Source: Streptomyces sp. DI166 (GTDB lineage Bacteria; Actinomycetota; Actinomycetes; Streptomycetales; Streptomycetaceae). From it: DNA of 64,000 bases. This document shows, piece by piece, positions 44,571 to 52,769 of the stretch (its first letter is position 1; every line of letters starts with the position of its first letter). The translations under genes were made by a program, and so were the position numbers. The notes under the pieces were generated by a model. That model searched no databases, was not told the DNA's origin, and was given only the letters and a program-made list of their open reading frames with translations. The stretch spans positions 1 to 64,000 of the forward strand of contig NZ_FLSP01000033.1 in NCBI RefSeq assembly GCF_900091315.1. The letters run 5' to 3'.

Positions 44571-45211
44571 TTCTCGCTGCCCCTCTGCGAAGTCAGGGTC
44601 TCGGTGACCCATACGCCGTTCTTGTTCTTGCGCAACGTGCCTGCGTAGACGACGTAGCTGTTCTTCGTCACCGGCGTGACGTCGACCTTGCCCGTCTCCA
44701 GGAACTTGTTGTACGCCTTGCTCTGGTCCTCGCAGTACACGAGGGCCGCGGTGCCATCGTCCCTGATCGTCAGGCTCTCGTTGTAGTAACGAGTCAACCC
44801 AGTCGTACGGGCCTTGTGGTCGATGAAGTCCTGGATGTACGACTGGCTTCCGGCCGCCGCAGATCCCTCGGAGTAGAAGCGGTATGCCTCGTGCAGGGCA
44901 TCCTGCTCGGCGATGGCCATGTCGACGGCTCTGATGCGTTGTTCGGCATCATTGAGCACGGCGTCCTTCTCCTGGTCGCCGGTCTTCTTCCACTGAAAGT
45001 CGTACGTTACGTCCGTCGGCAGCTCGATCTTCGGTCGATCCGTCGCCTGGACGCTCTTGCTCGGGGAAGCCGAAGGCTCGTTTCCCGTCTCTGCTCCCGC
45101 AATCTTGTCCTTGCCCTCGGGGATGTCGTCGTCGCCCCCGCACGCGGACAGCGTCAGGGCCGCTACAGTCGTCAGGATGATCGCTGTGAGGGCGGTGGGG
45201 CGGCGGTACAC
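44558..45211 (-). CDS. Lipoprotein, array member A
   Basis: A 217-residue lipoprotein. The signal peptide ends in the lipobox LSAC with lipid-attachment C24, followed by a Gly/Asp/Lys linker and a folded domain with YDFQWKKTGDQEKDAVLNDA, RYYNESLTIRDDGTAALVYC and the C-terminal RGSEKCQP. It is paralogous to three others in the next 5 kb. The conserved DAVL-D--- helix, YCEDQSKAY motif and the last Cys suggest a disulfide between the two cysteines. The start is a GTG behind GGGAG. A shared leader precedes it. Function unknown. Confidence 0.85.
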   Translation of the reverse strand: MYRRPTALTAIILTTVAALTLSACGGDDDIPEGKDKIAGAETGNEPSASPSKSVQATDRPKIELPTDVTYDFQWKKTGDQEKDAVLNDAEQRIRAVDMAIAEQDALHEAYRFYSEGSAAAGSQSYIQDFIDHKARTTGLTRYYNESLTIRDDGTAALVYCEDQSKAYNKFLETGKVDVTPVTKNSYVVYAGTLRKNKNGVWVTETLTSQRGSEKCQP

Positions 45212-45224
45212 GGGCGACTCCCGG

Positions 45225-45265
45225 GAGGCGAGGCTTCTCTTCTGCGAAGCAAAGCTATCCAGCGG
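45225..45265 (-). repeat. Duplicated lipoprotein promoter-leader, copy A
   Basis: Read on the minus strand, the segment CCGCTGGATAGCTTTGCTTC, then AAGAGAAGCCTCGCCTC, recurs upstream of array members C and D at the same distance from their start codons. GATAGCTTT may carry the -10 element. Confidence 0.7.
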
Positions 45266-45438
45266 GATGTCACGGTGCCAAAGGAGCACTGGGCGGCAGG
45301 CGCTAAGTCAGGGGTTCAAGTGACGGCTGCGTGGCCGAAAATGGATGGCAGGCATCCCACGCCGCGCATGACGTCTGGATGGCCAGGAGTCGAACCGAGT
45401 CCATCGCGACGGAGAAACACGAGGCTTGAGACCGGTGC

Positions 45439-46101
45439 TCAAGGCTGGCACTTGTCGCTTCCCCTCTGGGACTGGATCTTACTGACGGCCCACACTCCCT
45501 CTCCGTTCTTACGCAGTTGGGTGGCATAGAGCACGTAACTGTTTCTGGTTTCCGGTGTCTTGATGACCTTCTCGGTCTTCAAGTACATGTCGTACGCCTT
45601 GCTCTGGTCCTCGCAGTAGGTCAGCGAGGCCCTGTCCTTGCCGGTTACGTCGACCGTGGCGTTGTAGTAGCGGTATGCGCCGGTGACGCGGGCCTTGGCC
45701 TTGACGTACGCCTTGATGAACTCCTCTGTCGAGGCAGCGGCTTCGCCCTCGTAGTAGTAGAGGTAGGACTCGTCCAACGGGTCCTGGTTGACGATCGCCA
45801 GGTCTACCGCCTTGATGGACTGCTCGCTGTCGGCCAGGACCGCGTCCTTATCCTCATCGCCCGTCTTGGGCCAGTCGAAGGTGTAGGAGAAGTCCGCCGG
45901 GAGCTCGATCTTCGGGCTGTCCGAGGCCGACGGGGCGCTCTGGCTGTGTGACGGCGATGGCTTCTTGCCCGCGCCCGCTCCTGCGACCTTGTCGTTGCCC
46001 TCCTTCGCCGGGCCGTCGTCGCCCCCGCACGCGGACAGGGTCAGAGTCGCTGCGGTCGTCAGAATGAGTGCTGTGAGGAGAGCGGGACGGCGGCGGATCA
46101 C
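45439..46101 (-). CDS. Lipoprotein, array member B
   Basis: A 220-residue lipoprotein with lipobox LSAC (C25), a Gly/Lys/Ser/Pro-rich linker and the same domain as its neighbours: FSYTFDWPKTGDEDKDAVLA, AIVNQDPLDESYLYYYEGEA, LTYCEDQSKAYDMYLKTEKV and the terminal RGSDKCQP. It is closest to member D (both have AIVNQDPLDE and FDWPKTGD). Unlike A, C and D it lacks the shared leader. GTG start behind GGAG with 6-base spacing. Confidence 0.85.
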   Translation of the reverse strand: MIRRRPALLTALILTTAATLTLSACGGDDGPAKEGNDKVAGAGAGKKPSPSHSQSAPSASDSPKIELPADFSYTFDWPKTGDEDKDAVLADSEQSIKAVDLAIVNQDPLDESYLYYYEGEAAASTEEFIKAYVKAKARVTGAYRYYNATVDVTGKDRASLTYCEDQSKAYDMYLKTEKVIKTPETRNSYVLYATQLRKNGEGVWAVSKIQSQRGSDKCQP

Positions 46102-46273
46102 GGGCGGCTCCTGGTGCTGCGTGCCGGGGTTGGGGGGTCAGCGTCTCAAGTGAGTTACCCGTGGGTTGAATTGGGGGTACTTCCTTCGGATGGTGCTACT
46201 CCCCCGTGAGGCGGAGGTCAGCCGCCGTCGTGGGCGATGCCTCGTCGGGGTTTTCGGCAACAGCATGGGTTCT

Positions 46274-46888
46274 ATGACGACAGCCACCGCTCCGGTCCTT
46301 GCGCCCAGCCCCGCGCCTGCCTGGGCCCGTCGTGCCGCTCACGGCATCGCCCTGTGCGCCCTGCCCTCTGGGCTTTGGCGTATCGCCATGGCGTCCGGGG
46401 TGTACGTGGGGTACAGCGATCAAGTCCTGCGTGACGTCTTCGACATCCCTGGTTGGGGGATCGTCTACGTCGTCGGGCTGTCCGTGCTCACCGAACTGGC
46501 CGCGCTGCTGCCGTTGTTGCTCGTCAGTGGGCGGTGGAGGGTGGCTGTGCAGCCCAAGGTACTTGGGCTGGTGGCATGGGGGGTCTCCGGGTTGCTGGTG
46601 TTCTTGGCGGTTTGGCAGCTCGTTGTGGCGTTCACCGTTGAGAGTCAGACCTATATGGAGAGTGGTATCGCACAGGGCGTTTGGTGGGTTACCTTCTCGC
46701 CGCTGTTCGCCATTCCGGGGCTGATGACCGCGGTGACCTGGTCGTACTGGGCACGGCACCGAAAGCCCCTACGGCTGGCACTCCTCCGCGCCCCCGTTCG
46801 ATGCGATGCTGGTCGTCTGCCAGACGCCTCCGTCGTTCCTGGCGAGGCTGGTGTTGTACTGGACGTAGGAATCCGCAGTCGCGGGTGA
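46274..46888 (+). CDS. Four-helix membrane protein whose end reads antisense to a lipoprotein gene
   Basis: About 204 residues with four hydrophobic segments: a first near AAHGIALCALPSGLWRIAMA, GIVYVVGLSVLTELAALLPL, VLGLVAWGVSGLLVFLAVWQ and FSPLFAIPGLMTAVTWSYWA. The natural domain seems to end at RHRKPLRL; the last roughly 36 residues are the antisense of lipoprotein C's 3' end, so the original stop was probably lost in a rearrangement. Two ATG starts three codons apart are possible; neither has a good ribosome site. It is divergent from B and convergent with C. Confidence 0.6.
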   Translation: MTTATAPVLAPSPAPAWARRAAHGIALCALPSGLWRIAMASGVYVGYSDQVLRDVFDIPGWGIVYVVGLSVLTELAALLPLLLVSGRWRVAVQPKVLGLVAWGVSGLLVFLAVWQLVVAFTVESQTYMESGIAQGVWWVTFSPLFAIPGLMTAVTWSYWARHRKPLRLALLRAPVRCDAGRLPDASVVPGEAGVVLDVGIRSRG

Positions 46889-47416
46889 CTTCTCGACCTT
46901 TCCGGTCTTCCTGTTCTTGATGTACGACTTGCTCTCGTCCGCGCAGTACGTGACGTAGGCCTTGTCGGCGCCGGACAGGGTTACCTTGTAGTCGTAGTAC
47001 CGGGTCACCCCGGTCCAGGTGTCGCCGCCGTCGATGTACTGCCGTGCGAAGGTGATCGACGACTCCAGCGCCTTGCCCGTGTTGTAGAAGCCCAGCGCCT
47101 TCGTGTCCGTGTTGCCCTCGAAGATCGCTTCGTCCACGGCGTTCACCGCCAGGGCGCTGTCGGCCAGCACGGCGTCCTTCGTCCTGTCGCCCGTCTTCCG
47201 GTCCTCGAAAACGTTCTTGGCGTCCGACGGGAAAGTGATCTCCGGGCGCTGTGCGGAGGCCGGTGTGTCGGTCGCGCTGGGCGACGGGGACTTGCCGTTC
47301 GCCTCGTCAGCGACGGTGGTCTTCGCGTCGTCCCCGCTCCCGCACGCGGACAGCGTCATCAGGGCCGCTGCGGCGGTCAGCGCGAGCGCGGTGAGGAGGG
47401 TGGGGCGGCGGTTCAC
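46769..47416 (-). CDS. Lipoprotein, array member C
   Basis: A 215-residue lipoprotein with lipobox LSAC (C25) and a short Ser/Pro linker. The domain is the most diverged of the four (NVFEDRKTGDRTKDAVLADS, AIFEGNTDTKALGFYNTGKA, VTYCADESKSYIKNRKTGKV), ending NGGAEECQP. The GTG start has GGGAG six bases upstream and the conserved leader before that. Its last 40 codons overlap, on the other strand, the membrane-protein gene. Confidence 0.85.
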   Translation of the reverse strand: MNRRPTLLTALALTAAAALMTLSACGSGDDAKTTVADEANGKSPSPSATDTPASAQRPEITFPSDAKNVFEDRKTGDRTKDAVLADSALAVNAVDEAIFEGNTDTKALGFYNTGKALESSITFARQYIDGGDTWTGVTRYYDYKVTLSGADKAYVTYCADESKSYIKNRKTGKVEKSPATADSYVQYNTSLARNDGGVWQTTSIASNGGAEECQP

Positions 47417-47430
47417 GGTCAGCTCCCGGT

Positions 47431-47470
47431 GAGGCGAGGCTTCTCTTGATCGAAGCAAACGTAACCGGGG
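47431..47470 (-). repeat. Duplicated lipoprotein promoter-leader, copy C
   Basis: Same segment as upstream of members A and D: AAGAGAAGCCTCGCCTCACC preceded by GTTACGTTTGCTTCGATC. The -10-like part differs (TACGTT in place of TAGCTT). Confidence 0.65.
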
Positions 47471-47502
47471 CGCCGCTCCTTGCGGTGGCGGCGCCCCTTC
47501 AC

Positions 47503-48549
47503 TCACCTGTTGATGGCCTGGATTTCCTGGACCACCACGTCCTGCGTGGCGCCGAACTCGCCGTCCGGGAGGTCGCCGCCGGCTCCGCCGCTGCCGGTCC
47601 AATGGATTTCCCACGTAATCGTCGCCTGGAGGGGGAACGTGTTCTCACCGGAGGAGCGGAGGTACTTCACTCCGCACGGCGGTGTCCGGTCCGCCTTGCC
47701 CTTCGCGTACGGCTCTCCGATGCGGCCGTTGTTGATCTCGCAGACACCCGACGCGGGGTACGTCACCGCGTCCTTCGTGCCCGGCTCGATCTGGAGGGAC
47801 ACCGGTTCCGCTGTCGCCGTCGCTTCCAGGCCCAGGACCGGTACCGACGCCGTCACTGACACCGGCTTGAAGTCCGCCGCGTCCAGCCATGCCCACGTCG
47901 GCAGGTTCACCTTCGTCGCGTTCTCCGGGGCCAGAGTCACCTTCGTGCCGGGGACGCGGATCTCCGCGTAGGCCAGTTGGGCCAGGATCTCGGGGGTTAT
48001 GGCGTTCTCGATGTTCGCCGGCGGGGCGTCGCCCGTGTCGACCCAGAAGTACTCGTCCTCGTAGCAGGAGTCCCAACCCGGGGGGAACGTCTTGTCGTTG
48101 ACGTAGGCGCCCCACCAGTAGCCCTCGCCGGACTTGTCCTTGTTGAAGGCCTTCTTCTCGTCGTTGGCGTTGTACTTCTCGCGCTGCTCGGCGTCCCATG
48201 TGTGGCCCGTCGAGCCCGCCTCCCAGATCGGCTCCAGGTACTTCTGAAGGCCCTCAGGGGTGTACTTCGGGGCATGCCAGCACGGTGGGGGCGTCCAGGA
48301 CGTGGTCGAGGTCAGGGTACCGGCCTTGGCGCCGGTGCCGTTCTTGGAGTGGTCGAAGACCACGCCGCCGGCGGATACCGAGAGCTTGTCGCCATTGACG
48401 TTGGCGCCGGTGCCGCCCTCACCGAAGGAGCCGCCGTCTCCGGTGATGTCGTCGGCGTGCGCCGGGTTGGGGAGGGCAGAAATGATCAGGCACACACCGA
48501 GCGCTGCGGCGCATGGAAGCTTCTTCAATATCCGGGTCAGGGCTGGCAC
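47503..48549 (-). CDS. Secreted protein coupled to lipoprotein D
   Basis: A 348-residue secreted protein. A signal peptide (LPCAAALGVCLIISALPNPA, cleavage after AHA) is followed by a Gly/Asp linker and a domain rich in Trp and Tyr (TTSWTPPPCWHAPKYTPEGL, YWWGAYVNDKTFPPGWDSCY), then a beta-rich C-terminal part with VSVTASVPVLGLEATATAEP and ATITWEIHWTGSGGAGGDLP. Several cysteines probably form disulfides outside the cell. I do not recognise a family. Its GTG overlaps the lipoprotein D stop by 13 bases, so the two are co-translated. A decayed second copy lies 3 kb away. Confidence 0.75.
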   Translation of the reverse strand: MPALTRILKKLPCAAALGVCLIISALPNPAHADDITGDGGSFGEGGTGANVNGDKLSVSAGGVVFDHSKNGTGAKAGTLTSTTSWTPPPCWHAPKYTPEGLQKYLEPIWEAGSTGHTWDAEQREKYNANDEKKAFNKDKSGEGYWWGAYVNDKTFPPGWDSCYEDEYFWVDTGDAPPANIENAITPEILAQLAYAEIRVPGTKVTLAPENATKVNLPTWAWLDAADFKPVSVTASVPVLGLEATATAEPVSLQIEPGTKDAVTYPASGVCEINNGRIGEPYAKGKADRTPPCGVKYLRSSGENTFPLQATITWEIHWTGSGGAGGDLPDGEFGATQDVVVQEIQAINR

Positions 48550-49196
48550 TTGGCACTTCCCCTCTCGGAGACGACCTTCTGGACTACCCAGACACCCTTG
48601 TCGTTCTTCTTGAGCGACGTGTGGTAGATCACGTAGCTCTTGGCAGTGACCTCGGTCTTCTTGGCCTTGCCGGTCTTCAGATCCTTGACGTACGCCTTCC
48701 CTTGGTCCTCGCAGTAGCTGAGGGAAGCCGATCCGTCCTTGGCGACAGCCACCACGGGGTCGTAGAAGCGGTAGGCGCCGGTGAGGCCTGCCTTGTTGTC
48801 CACGTAGTTCTGGATGAACTTCTCGGCCTCGGCGGCGGCTTCACCCTCGTGGTAGAAGCGGTACGGCTCGTCCAACGGGTCCTGATTGACGATGGCCAGG
48901 TCGAGTGCCTTGATCGACTGCTCGCTGTCGGCCAGGACCGCGTCCCTCTCCTTGTCGCCCGTCTTGGGCCAGTCGAAGGTGTAGGAGATGTCCGACGGCA
49001 GCTCGATCTTCGGGCGGTCCGTGGCGGGCGAGGTGCTCGCGGTGGGCGACGGGGACTTGTCGCCGCCGGTGTCGGCGCCGGCGATCTTGTCGTTGTCCTT
49101 CTTTTCGGGGCTGTCGTCGCTCCCGCACGCGGACAGCGTCAGGGCCGCTGCGGCGGTCAGCGTGAGCGCTGCGAGGAGGGTGGGGCGGCGGTTCAC
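48537..49196 (-). CDS. Lipoprotein, array member D
   Basis: A 219-residue lipoprotein with lipobox LSAC (C24), a Lys/Asp/Ser linker and the shared domain: ISYTFDWPKTGDKERDAVLA, AIVNQDPLDEPYRFYHEGEA, LSYCEDQGKAYVKDLKTGKA and terminal RGSAKCQP. It is the first gene of a pair with the 348-residue secreted protein, to which it is translationally coupled. GTG start with the conserved leader before it. This pair is probably the parental arrangement for the array. Confidence 0.85.
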   Translation of the reverse strand: MNRRPTLLAALTLTAAAALTLSACGSDDSPEKKDNDKIAGADTGGDKSPSPTASTSPATDRPKIELPSDISYTFDWPKTGDKERDAVLADSEQSIKALDLAIVNQDPLDEPYRFYHEGEAAAEAEKFIQNYVDNKAGLTGAYRFYDPVVAVAKDGSASLSYCEDQGKAYVKDLKTGKAKKTEVTAKSYVIYHTSLKKNDKGVWVVQKVVSERGSAKCQP

Positions 49197-49210
49197 GGTC
49201 GGCTCCCGGT

Positions 49211-49250
49211 GAGGCGAGGCTTCTCTTGAGCGAACAAAACTATCCAGCGG
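49211..49250 (-). repeat. Duplicated lipoprotein promoter-leader, copy D
   Basis: CCGCTGGATAGTTTTGTTCG, then AAGAGAAGCCTCGCCTCACC, on the minus strand, nearly identical to the copy upstream of member A. Confidence 0.7.
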
Positions 49251-49453
49251 CATGGCGGGGCACCAGGGCGGGGGCTGGTGACTGGCGGTGCGTATGAGGC
49301 CAAATCAACCGATGAGACGTCGCCGGTGGCCGTAACGGTTGCATAACCCGGCCACTTGTTCGCGGGCGGGATTGAGCTGGTCATTCCACTTATGAACATG
49401 CAAAGGAGGGGTGTGGGGGCGTAGTGAGCGTCCTGCCGGGGAGATTTGGTGGC

Positions 49454-49849
49454 ATGAGGCGGCAATGGCGGGACGGTGTGGGGAAGTTGGCTGTGCTCGG
49501 GGCAGAGGGGGGTGTGCGGGTGCCTCTGGAGATTGCCTCGTCCTATCGCGCCCGTACGCGCGGGCTGCTCGGGCGGGAGTCGGTGGAGGGGGCCCTGTTG
49601 CTGTCTCCCGCCAACAGCGTGCACACCGTGGGGATGCGTATCCCCATCGATGTCGCCTATCTCGACCGGCGGATGCGGGTCGTCGCCGTGCGCACCATGA
49701 AGCCGGGGCGCATCGGGCTGCCGCGGCTTCGGGCCCGGCATGTACTGGAGGCCGAGGCCGGAGCCATGGCGGGGTGGGGGCTTCGGGTCGGGGGTCAGGT
49801 GGTCGTGGAGGTTGAGGGGGAAGCGGAGGCGGAGGCGGAGGGCGTGTAG
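49454..49849 (+). CDS. DUF192 protein
   Basis: A 131-residue DUF192 protein. The family core is IASSYRARTRGLLGRESVEG, then NSVHTVGMRIPIDVAYLDRR and VVAVRTMKPGRIGLPRLRAR. The fold is a small beta barrel of unknown function, found in bacteria and archaea and in streptomycetes near pilus-assembly genes. Start chosen at the ATG with GGGGAG ten bases upstream; a GTG ten codons earlier is an alternative. The C-terminus is a Glu/Ala repeat. Confidence 0.85.
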   Translation: MRRQWRDGVGKLAVLGAEGGVRVPLEIASSYRARTRGLLGRESVEGALLLSPANSVHTVGMRIPIDVAYLDRRMRVVAVRTMKPGRIGLPRLRARHVLEAEAGAMAGWGLRVGGQVVVEVEGEAEAEAEGV

Positions 49850-49990
49850 CACCTCCAGCTCGACGGGGGGTGTTTTTGCGCTTTGTTCAGCTTGATGGGG
49901 GTATTTTCGGGTTTCTGGTGACCTGTTCTGTGTGCGTTTCTAGTCTGACTTCCGTACGGCTCTTCGACTCCTTTACGGGAAGGTGCTGGC

Positions 49991-50845
49991 GTGGTCGAAC
50001 GGGGTGCGGAAACACCGGCCGAGGCGAACGGCACGACGGGGTTGTTCACCGCCGTCGGCAAGATGCTTCGGGTGCTGCGTGAGAGGAAAGGGCTGACGCA
50101 GAAGGAGTTCGGGGCGCTCGTCGCCTACGGGCCCGATGCCATCTCCGCCATCGAGCGGGGCGTACGGACTCCGCAGCCCGACCTGTTGGAGAAGGCCGAC
50201 GATCTCCTCGACGCAGGGAATCTGTTGAAGGAAGTCATCCCCGAGGTCAAGGAGGCCATGGCCAAGGCGCGTACCCGGCATCCGGAGTGGTATCGGAACT
50301 ACGCGGCGTTGGAGGCGGAGGCCGTCTCGCTCTACGACTACAGCCCCCTGAGTGTGCTGGGGCTGCTTCAGACCGAGGACCACTCGCGCGCCGTCTTCAC
50401 CCAACGCCAGCCTCCCCTCGACGAGGAGACCATCGAGCGGCGCGTCGCCGACCGGCTGTCGCGGCAGCAACTCTTCGAGAAGTGGCCACCCCCGGAGTGC
50501 AGTTTCATCATTGAGCAGTCGGTGATCGAGCGGCCCATCGGCGGGCCCTCCGTGCACGCCGGGCAGTTACGGCAGTTGCTCCGCATCGGGCGTATGCGGA
50601 CCGTGCAGCTTCAGGTGATGCCTACCGATCGGACTCAGCATTCGTGTCTCGGTGGCCCGTTCACGTTGTTGATTCCCAAGGGGCAGGAACAAGTCGCCTA
50701 CATGGAGATTCAGGGGTATCCGCGTCTCGTCGTTGACCGAGAAGAAGTACGTCTTCTCGCCGCCCGCTATGGGATCATCCGGGCGCAGGCCCTCAGGCCC
50801 GACGAATCCCTAGAGCTGATCGAGAAGGTGCTGGGAGAGATATGA
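49991..50845 (+). CDS. XRE-family regulator with DUF5753 domain
   Basis: A 284-residue protein. Helix-turn-helix residues about 25-80 are MLRVLRERKGLTQKEFGALV, then YGPDAISAIERGVRTPQPDL. The DUF5753 domain follows, with YDYSPLSVLGLLQTEDHSRA, RRVADRLSRQQLFEKWPPPE, IEQSVIERPIGGPSVHAGQL and the LLIPKGQEQVAYMEIQGYP segment. Such proteins pair with DUF397 partners in Streptomyces and control development or antibiotic production. Residue 193 is encoded by TTA, so translation may need the bldA tRNA. The GTG start follows GGGAAGGTG. Its stop overlaps the DUF397 ATG. Confidence 0.93.
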   Translation: MVERGAETPAEANGTTGLFTAVGKMLRVLRERKGLTQKEFGALVAYGPDAISAIERGVRTPQPDLLEKADDLLDAGNLLKEVIPEVKEAMAKARTRHPEWYRNYAALEAEAVSLYDYSPLSVLGLLQTEDHSRAVFTQRQPPLDEETIERRVADRLSRQQLFEKWPPPECSFIIEQSVIERPIGGPSVHAGQLRQLLRIGRMRTVQLQVMPTDRTQHSCLGGPFTLLIPKGQEQVAYMEIQGYPRLVVDREEVRLLAARYGIIRAQALRPDESLELIEKVLGEI

Positions 50846-51021
50846 ACATAGAGACGTTGAGTTGGGTCAAGTCGAGCTACAGCGACGGCGAAGGTGGACA
50901 GTGTCTGGAGGCCGCTGTTGCCTCCTCCACCGTCCACCTTCGGGACTCCAAGACTCCGGAATCGCCGTACGTCACCGTCGGCTCCTCCGCCTGGAACGCC
51001 TTCCTTCAGGCCCTCAAGTGA
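50842..51021 (+). CDS. DUF397 partner protein
   Basis: A 59-residue protein not listed by length-limited gene finders. It reads MNIETLSWVKSSYSDGEGGQ, then CLEAAVASSTVHLRDSKTPE, SPYVTVGSSAWNAFLQALK. The SSYS-G-CLEVA core and the WNAFL helix are the DUF397 signature. It overlaps the XRE gene stop by four bases (ATGA). Family members act with the adjacent XRE protein, probably as its antagonist, in a toxin-antitoxin-like or regulatory pair. Confidence 0.93.
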   Translation: MNIETLSWVKSSYSDGEGGQCLEAAVASSTVHLRDSKTPESPYVTVGSSAWNAFLQALK

Positions 51022-51048
51022 GCCTTCGCGGCTCGTCGGCGGGCCTGG

Positions 51049-52509
51049 TCAGTGCTCGCAGAGGGAGAACTCCCGTTCGTACAGCTCCTCGTTGTGCACA
51101 TCCACGAAGTACTTGCGTTCCTGCATGAGTTGCTCTCGGTAGGCCTTGGCCTGGTCGAGGGTCATGGTGGAGGTCGGGGACCACGGCTGCTGCGGGGGTA
51201 TGTCCGATGTCGACACGATCTTGCTCGACGGGTCCACCAGGAAGAACGCGACGATCTTGCGGTGACCGGGGCGGGTCGGGTCGGTCAGGCGGAACGGGCT
51301 GACCCGGTGCTGGAGGACGTTCGGGAACGCCAGGCAGCGGCCCTGTGGGGTCGACGTCGATCCCAGCACCTGGTTCAGGGCGTCCTCATCCTCCAGGCCG
51401 TAGGCCTCGCGGACGCCGTTGTCGTCGCTCTGCTCGTAGTCAGGGTCGTCGAGTGCCGTGCGGAAGCTCAGGTGGCTGTCGGTGATGTTCTCGTTGTCCC
51501 AGTAGTAGAGGGCGGTCGAGACGATGCGTTCGTTCAGCATGCCCTCCACGTGCCAGGAGCCGCCGGGGTACTCGGGCTTCTCCGGGGTGAGGTGAATGGT
51601 GGCGAGCTTGACGATGACCTGGAGGTCGCGGCCGCGCAGGTCGACCCGGGTGGCGTCGGTCGGCGGCTCGGGCGGGGTGAAGGCCGGGGCGTCGGGGATG
51701 TTCGGGGAGCGGTTCTCGTACCAGTCGTCAATCGCCATGCCCCAGGCGTTCATGGCCTCCTCGAAGTCCTTCACGTCCTCGAAGGCGGTTCTGACCGGGC
51801 GTTCCGGCCGCGAGTCGTACCAGGTGTAGGGGTTGACGTCGATCCGCACGGGGCGCGGGTTGCGCAGGTCCGTGAGCACCCTCTCGTAGAGCGAGCGCAT
51901 CCTCGCGAACAACTCCGGGAGTACGGCGCTCAGTTCGCGGTGCTTGTCCGGGTGGACGTTGTTCACGTAGGAGAGGAACTCGGGCTCGCCGTTCTCATCG
52001 ATCCGTACGTCCGTGGGCAGCCACTGGAACTTCTCCGAGAACTCGTGGCGCGAGTAGTGGTTCGTGGGGTTCTGCCAGGCGCGGTCGGGGGCGTTGCTCG
52101 CCTCTCGTACCAGGCAGAAGAGGGAAGGGTGGACCAGGTCCAGGACCTGGCCGTCCGATCCCGGGTGCCAGTCCTGCTCCTCCTCCGGTACGTCCTCCAG
52201 GACCCGGACGGCCTCGCGCAGGCGCGCCCTGAGGTCCTCATCGACCAGGCTGTCGGACTGCCACACACCGTCGACCGCCGACACCTCGATGCCGGTGCGC
52301 TCGTCCCGCAGAGACGCGTAGTACGCGAGTTCGTCCAGCACGTAGCGGATCTGCGCCTCGGTGAGGCCCTGGGCGAGCGCCTCCTGGGTCCACTTGGCGA
52401 CGATCTCGGCGTCGTTCATCTTCTCGAACCATCGCGATTTGGCCCGTATGTGGGAACTGCACTGCATCATTTCCAGTTCGCGCAGCGTCCGCGGCGGCGT
52501 GTAGGACAT
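51049..52509 (-). CDS. DUF4246 protein, possible Fe(II)/2-oxoglutarate oxygenase
   Basis: A 486-residue DUF4246-like protein. The N-terminal 150 residues are helical (WTQEALAQGLTEAQIRYVLD). The C-terminal half holds a double-stranded beta-helix pattern with H320-x-E322 in YPGGSWHVEGMLNERIVSTA, a distal H401 in FPNVLQHRVSPF and R417 in PGHRKIVAFFLVDP, spacing typical of Fe(II)/2-oxoglutarate oxygenases. The family is common in fungi and actinobacteria and lacks a known substrate. The ATG start gives MSYTPPRTLRE. Convergent with DUF397; divergent from an ArsR-like gene. Confidence 0.75.
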   Translation of the reverse strand: MSYTPPRTLRELEMMQCSSHIRAKSRWFEKMNDAEIVAKWTQEALAQGLTEAQIRYVLDELAYYASLRDERTGIEVSAVDGVWQSDSLVDEDLRARLREAVRVLEDVPEEEQDWHPGSDGQVLDLVHPSLFCLVREASNAPDRAWQNPTNHYSRHEFSEKFQWLPTDVRIDENGEPEFLSYVNNVHPDKHRELSAVLPELFARMRSLYERVLTDLRNPRPVRIDVNPYTWYDSRPERPVRTAFEDVKDFEEAMNAWGMAIDDWYENRSPNIPDAPAFTPPEPPTDATRVDLRGRDLQVIVKLATIHLTPEKPEYPGGSWHVEGMLNERIVSTALYYWDNENITDSHLSFRTALDDPDYEQSDDNGVREAYGLEDEDALNQVLGSTSTPQGRCLAFPNVLQHRVSPFRLTDPTRPGHRKIVAFFLVDPSSKIVSTSDIPPQQPWSPTSTMTLDQAKAYREQLMQERKYFVDVHNEELYEREFSLCEH

Positions 52510-52769
52510 GGCATGCCCAGTCTGGAACGGCAGTGGGAAAGCAGACAGGCCAGTCAATTCTCCGGGTCCTCCCCAGTCGGTACGTGGTGCTGGGAAGCGT
52601 ACTTCCAGGGACTGACATCGCCTGGAGGCTGCCGGTCCCGGTGCGGGCTGCACGACGCGGGGCCGACCCCCGTCCGGCCCCGCGTCGGGTCCAGACTCGG
52701 TTGCCGGCGTGGCCAGGTCGACTCGTTTCGGGCTCCTCCGAAACGATCGCACCGGCCAGACTCGGGGAC

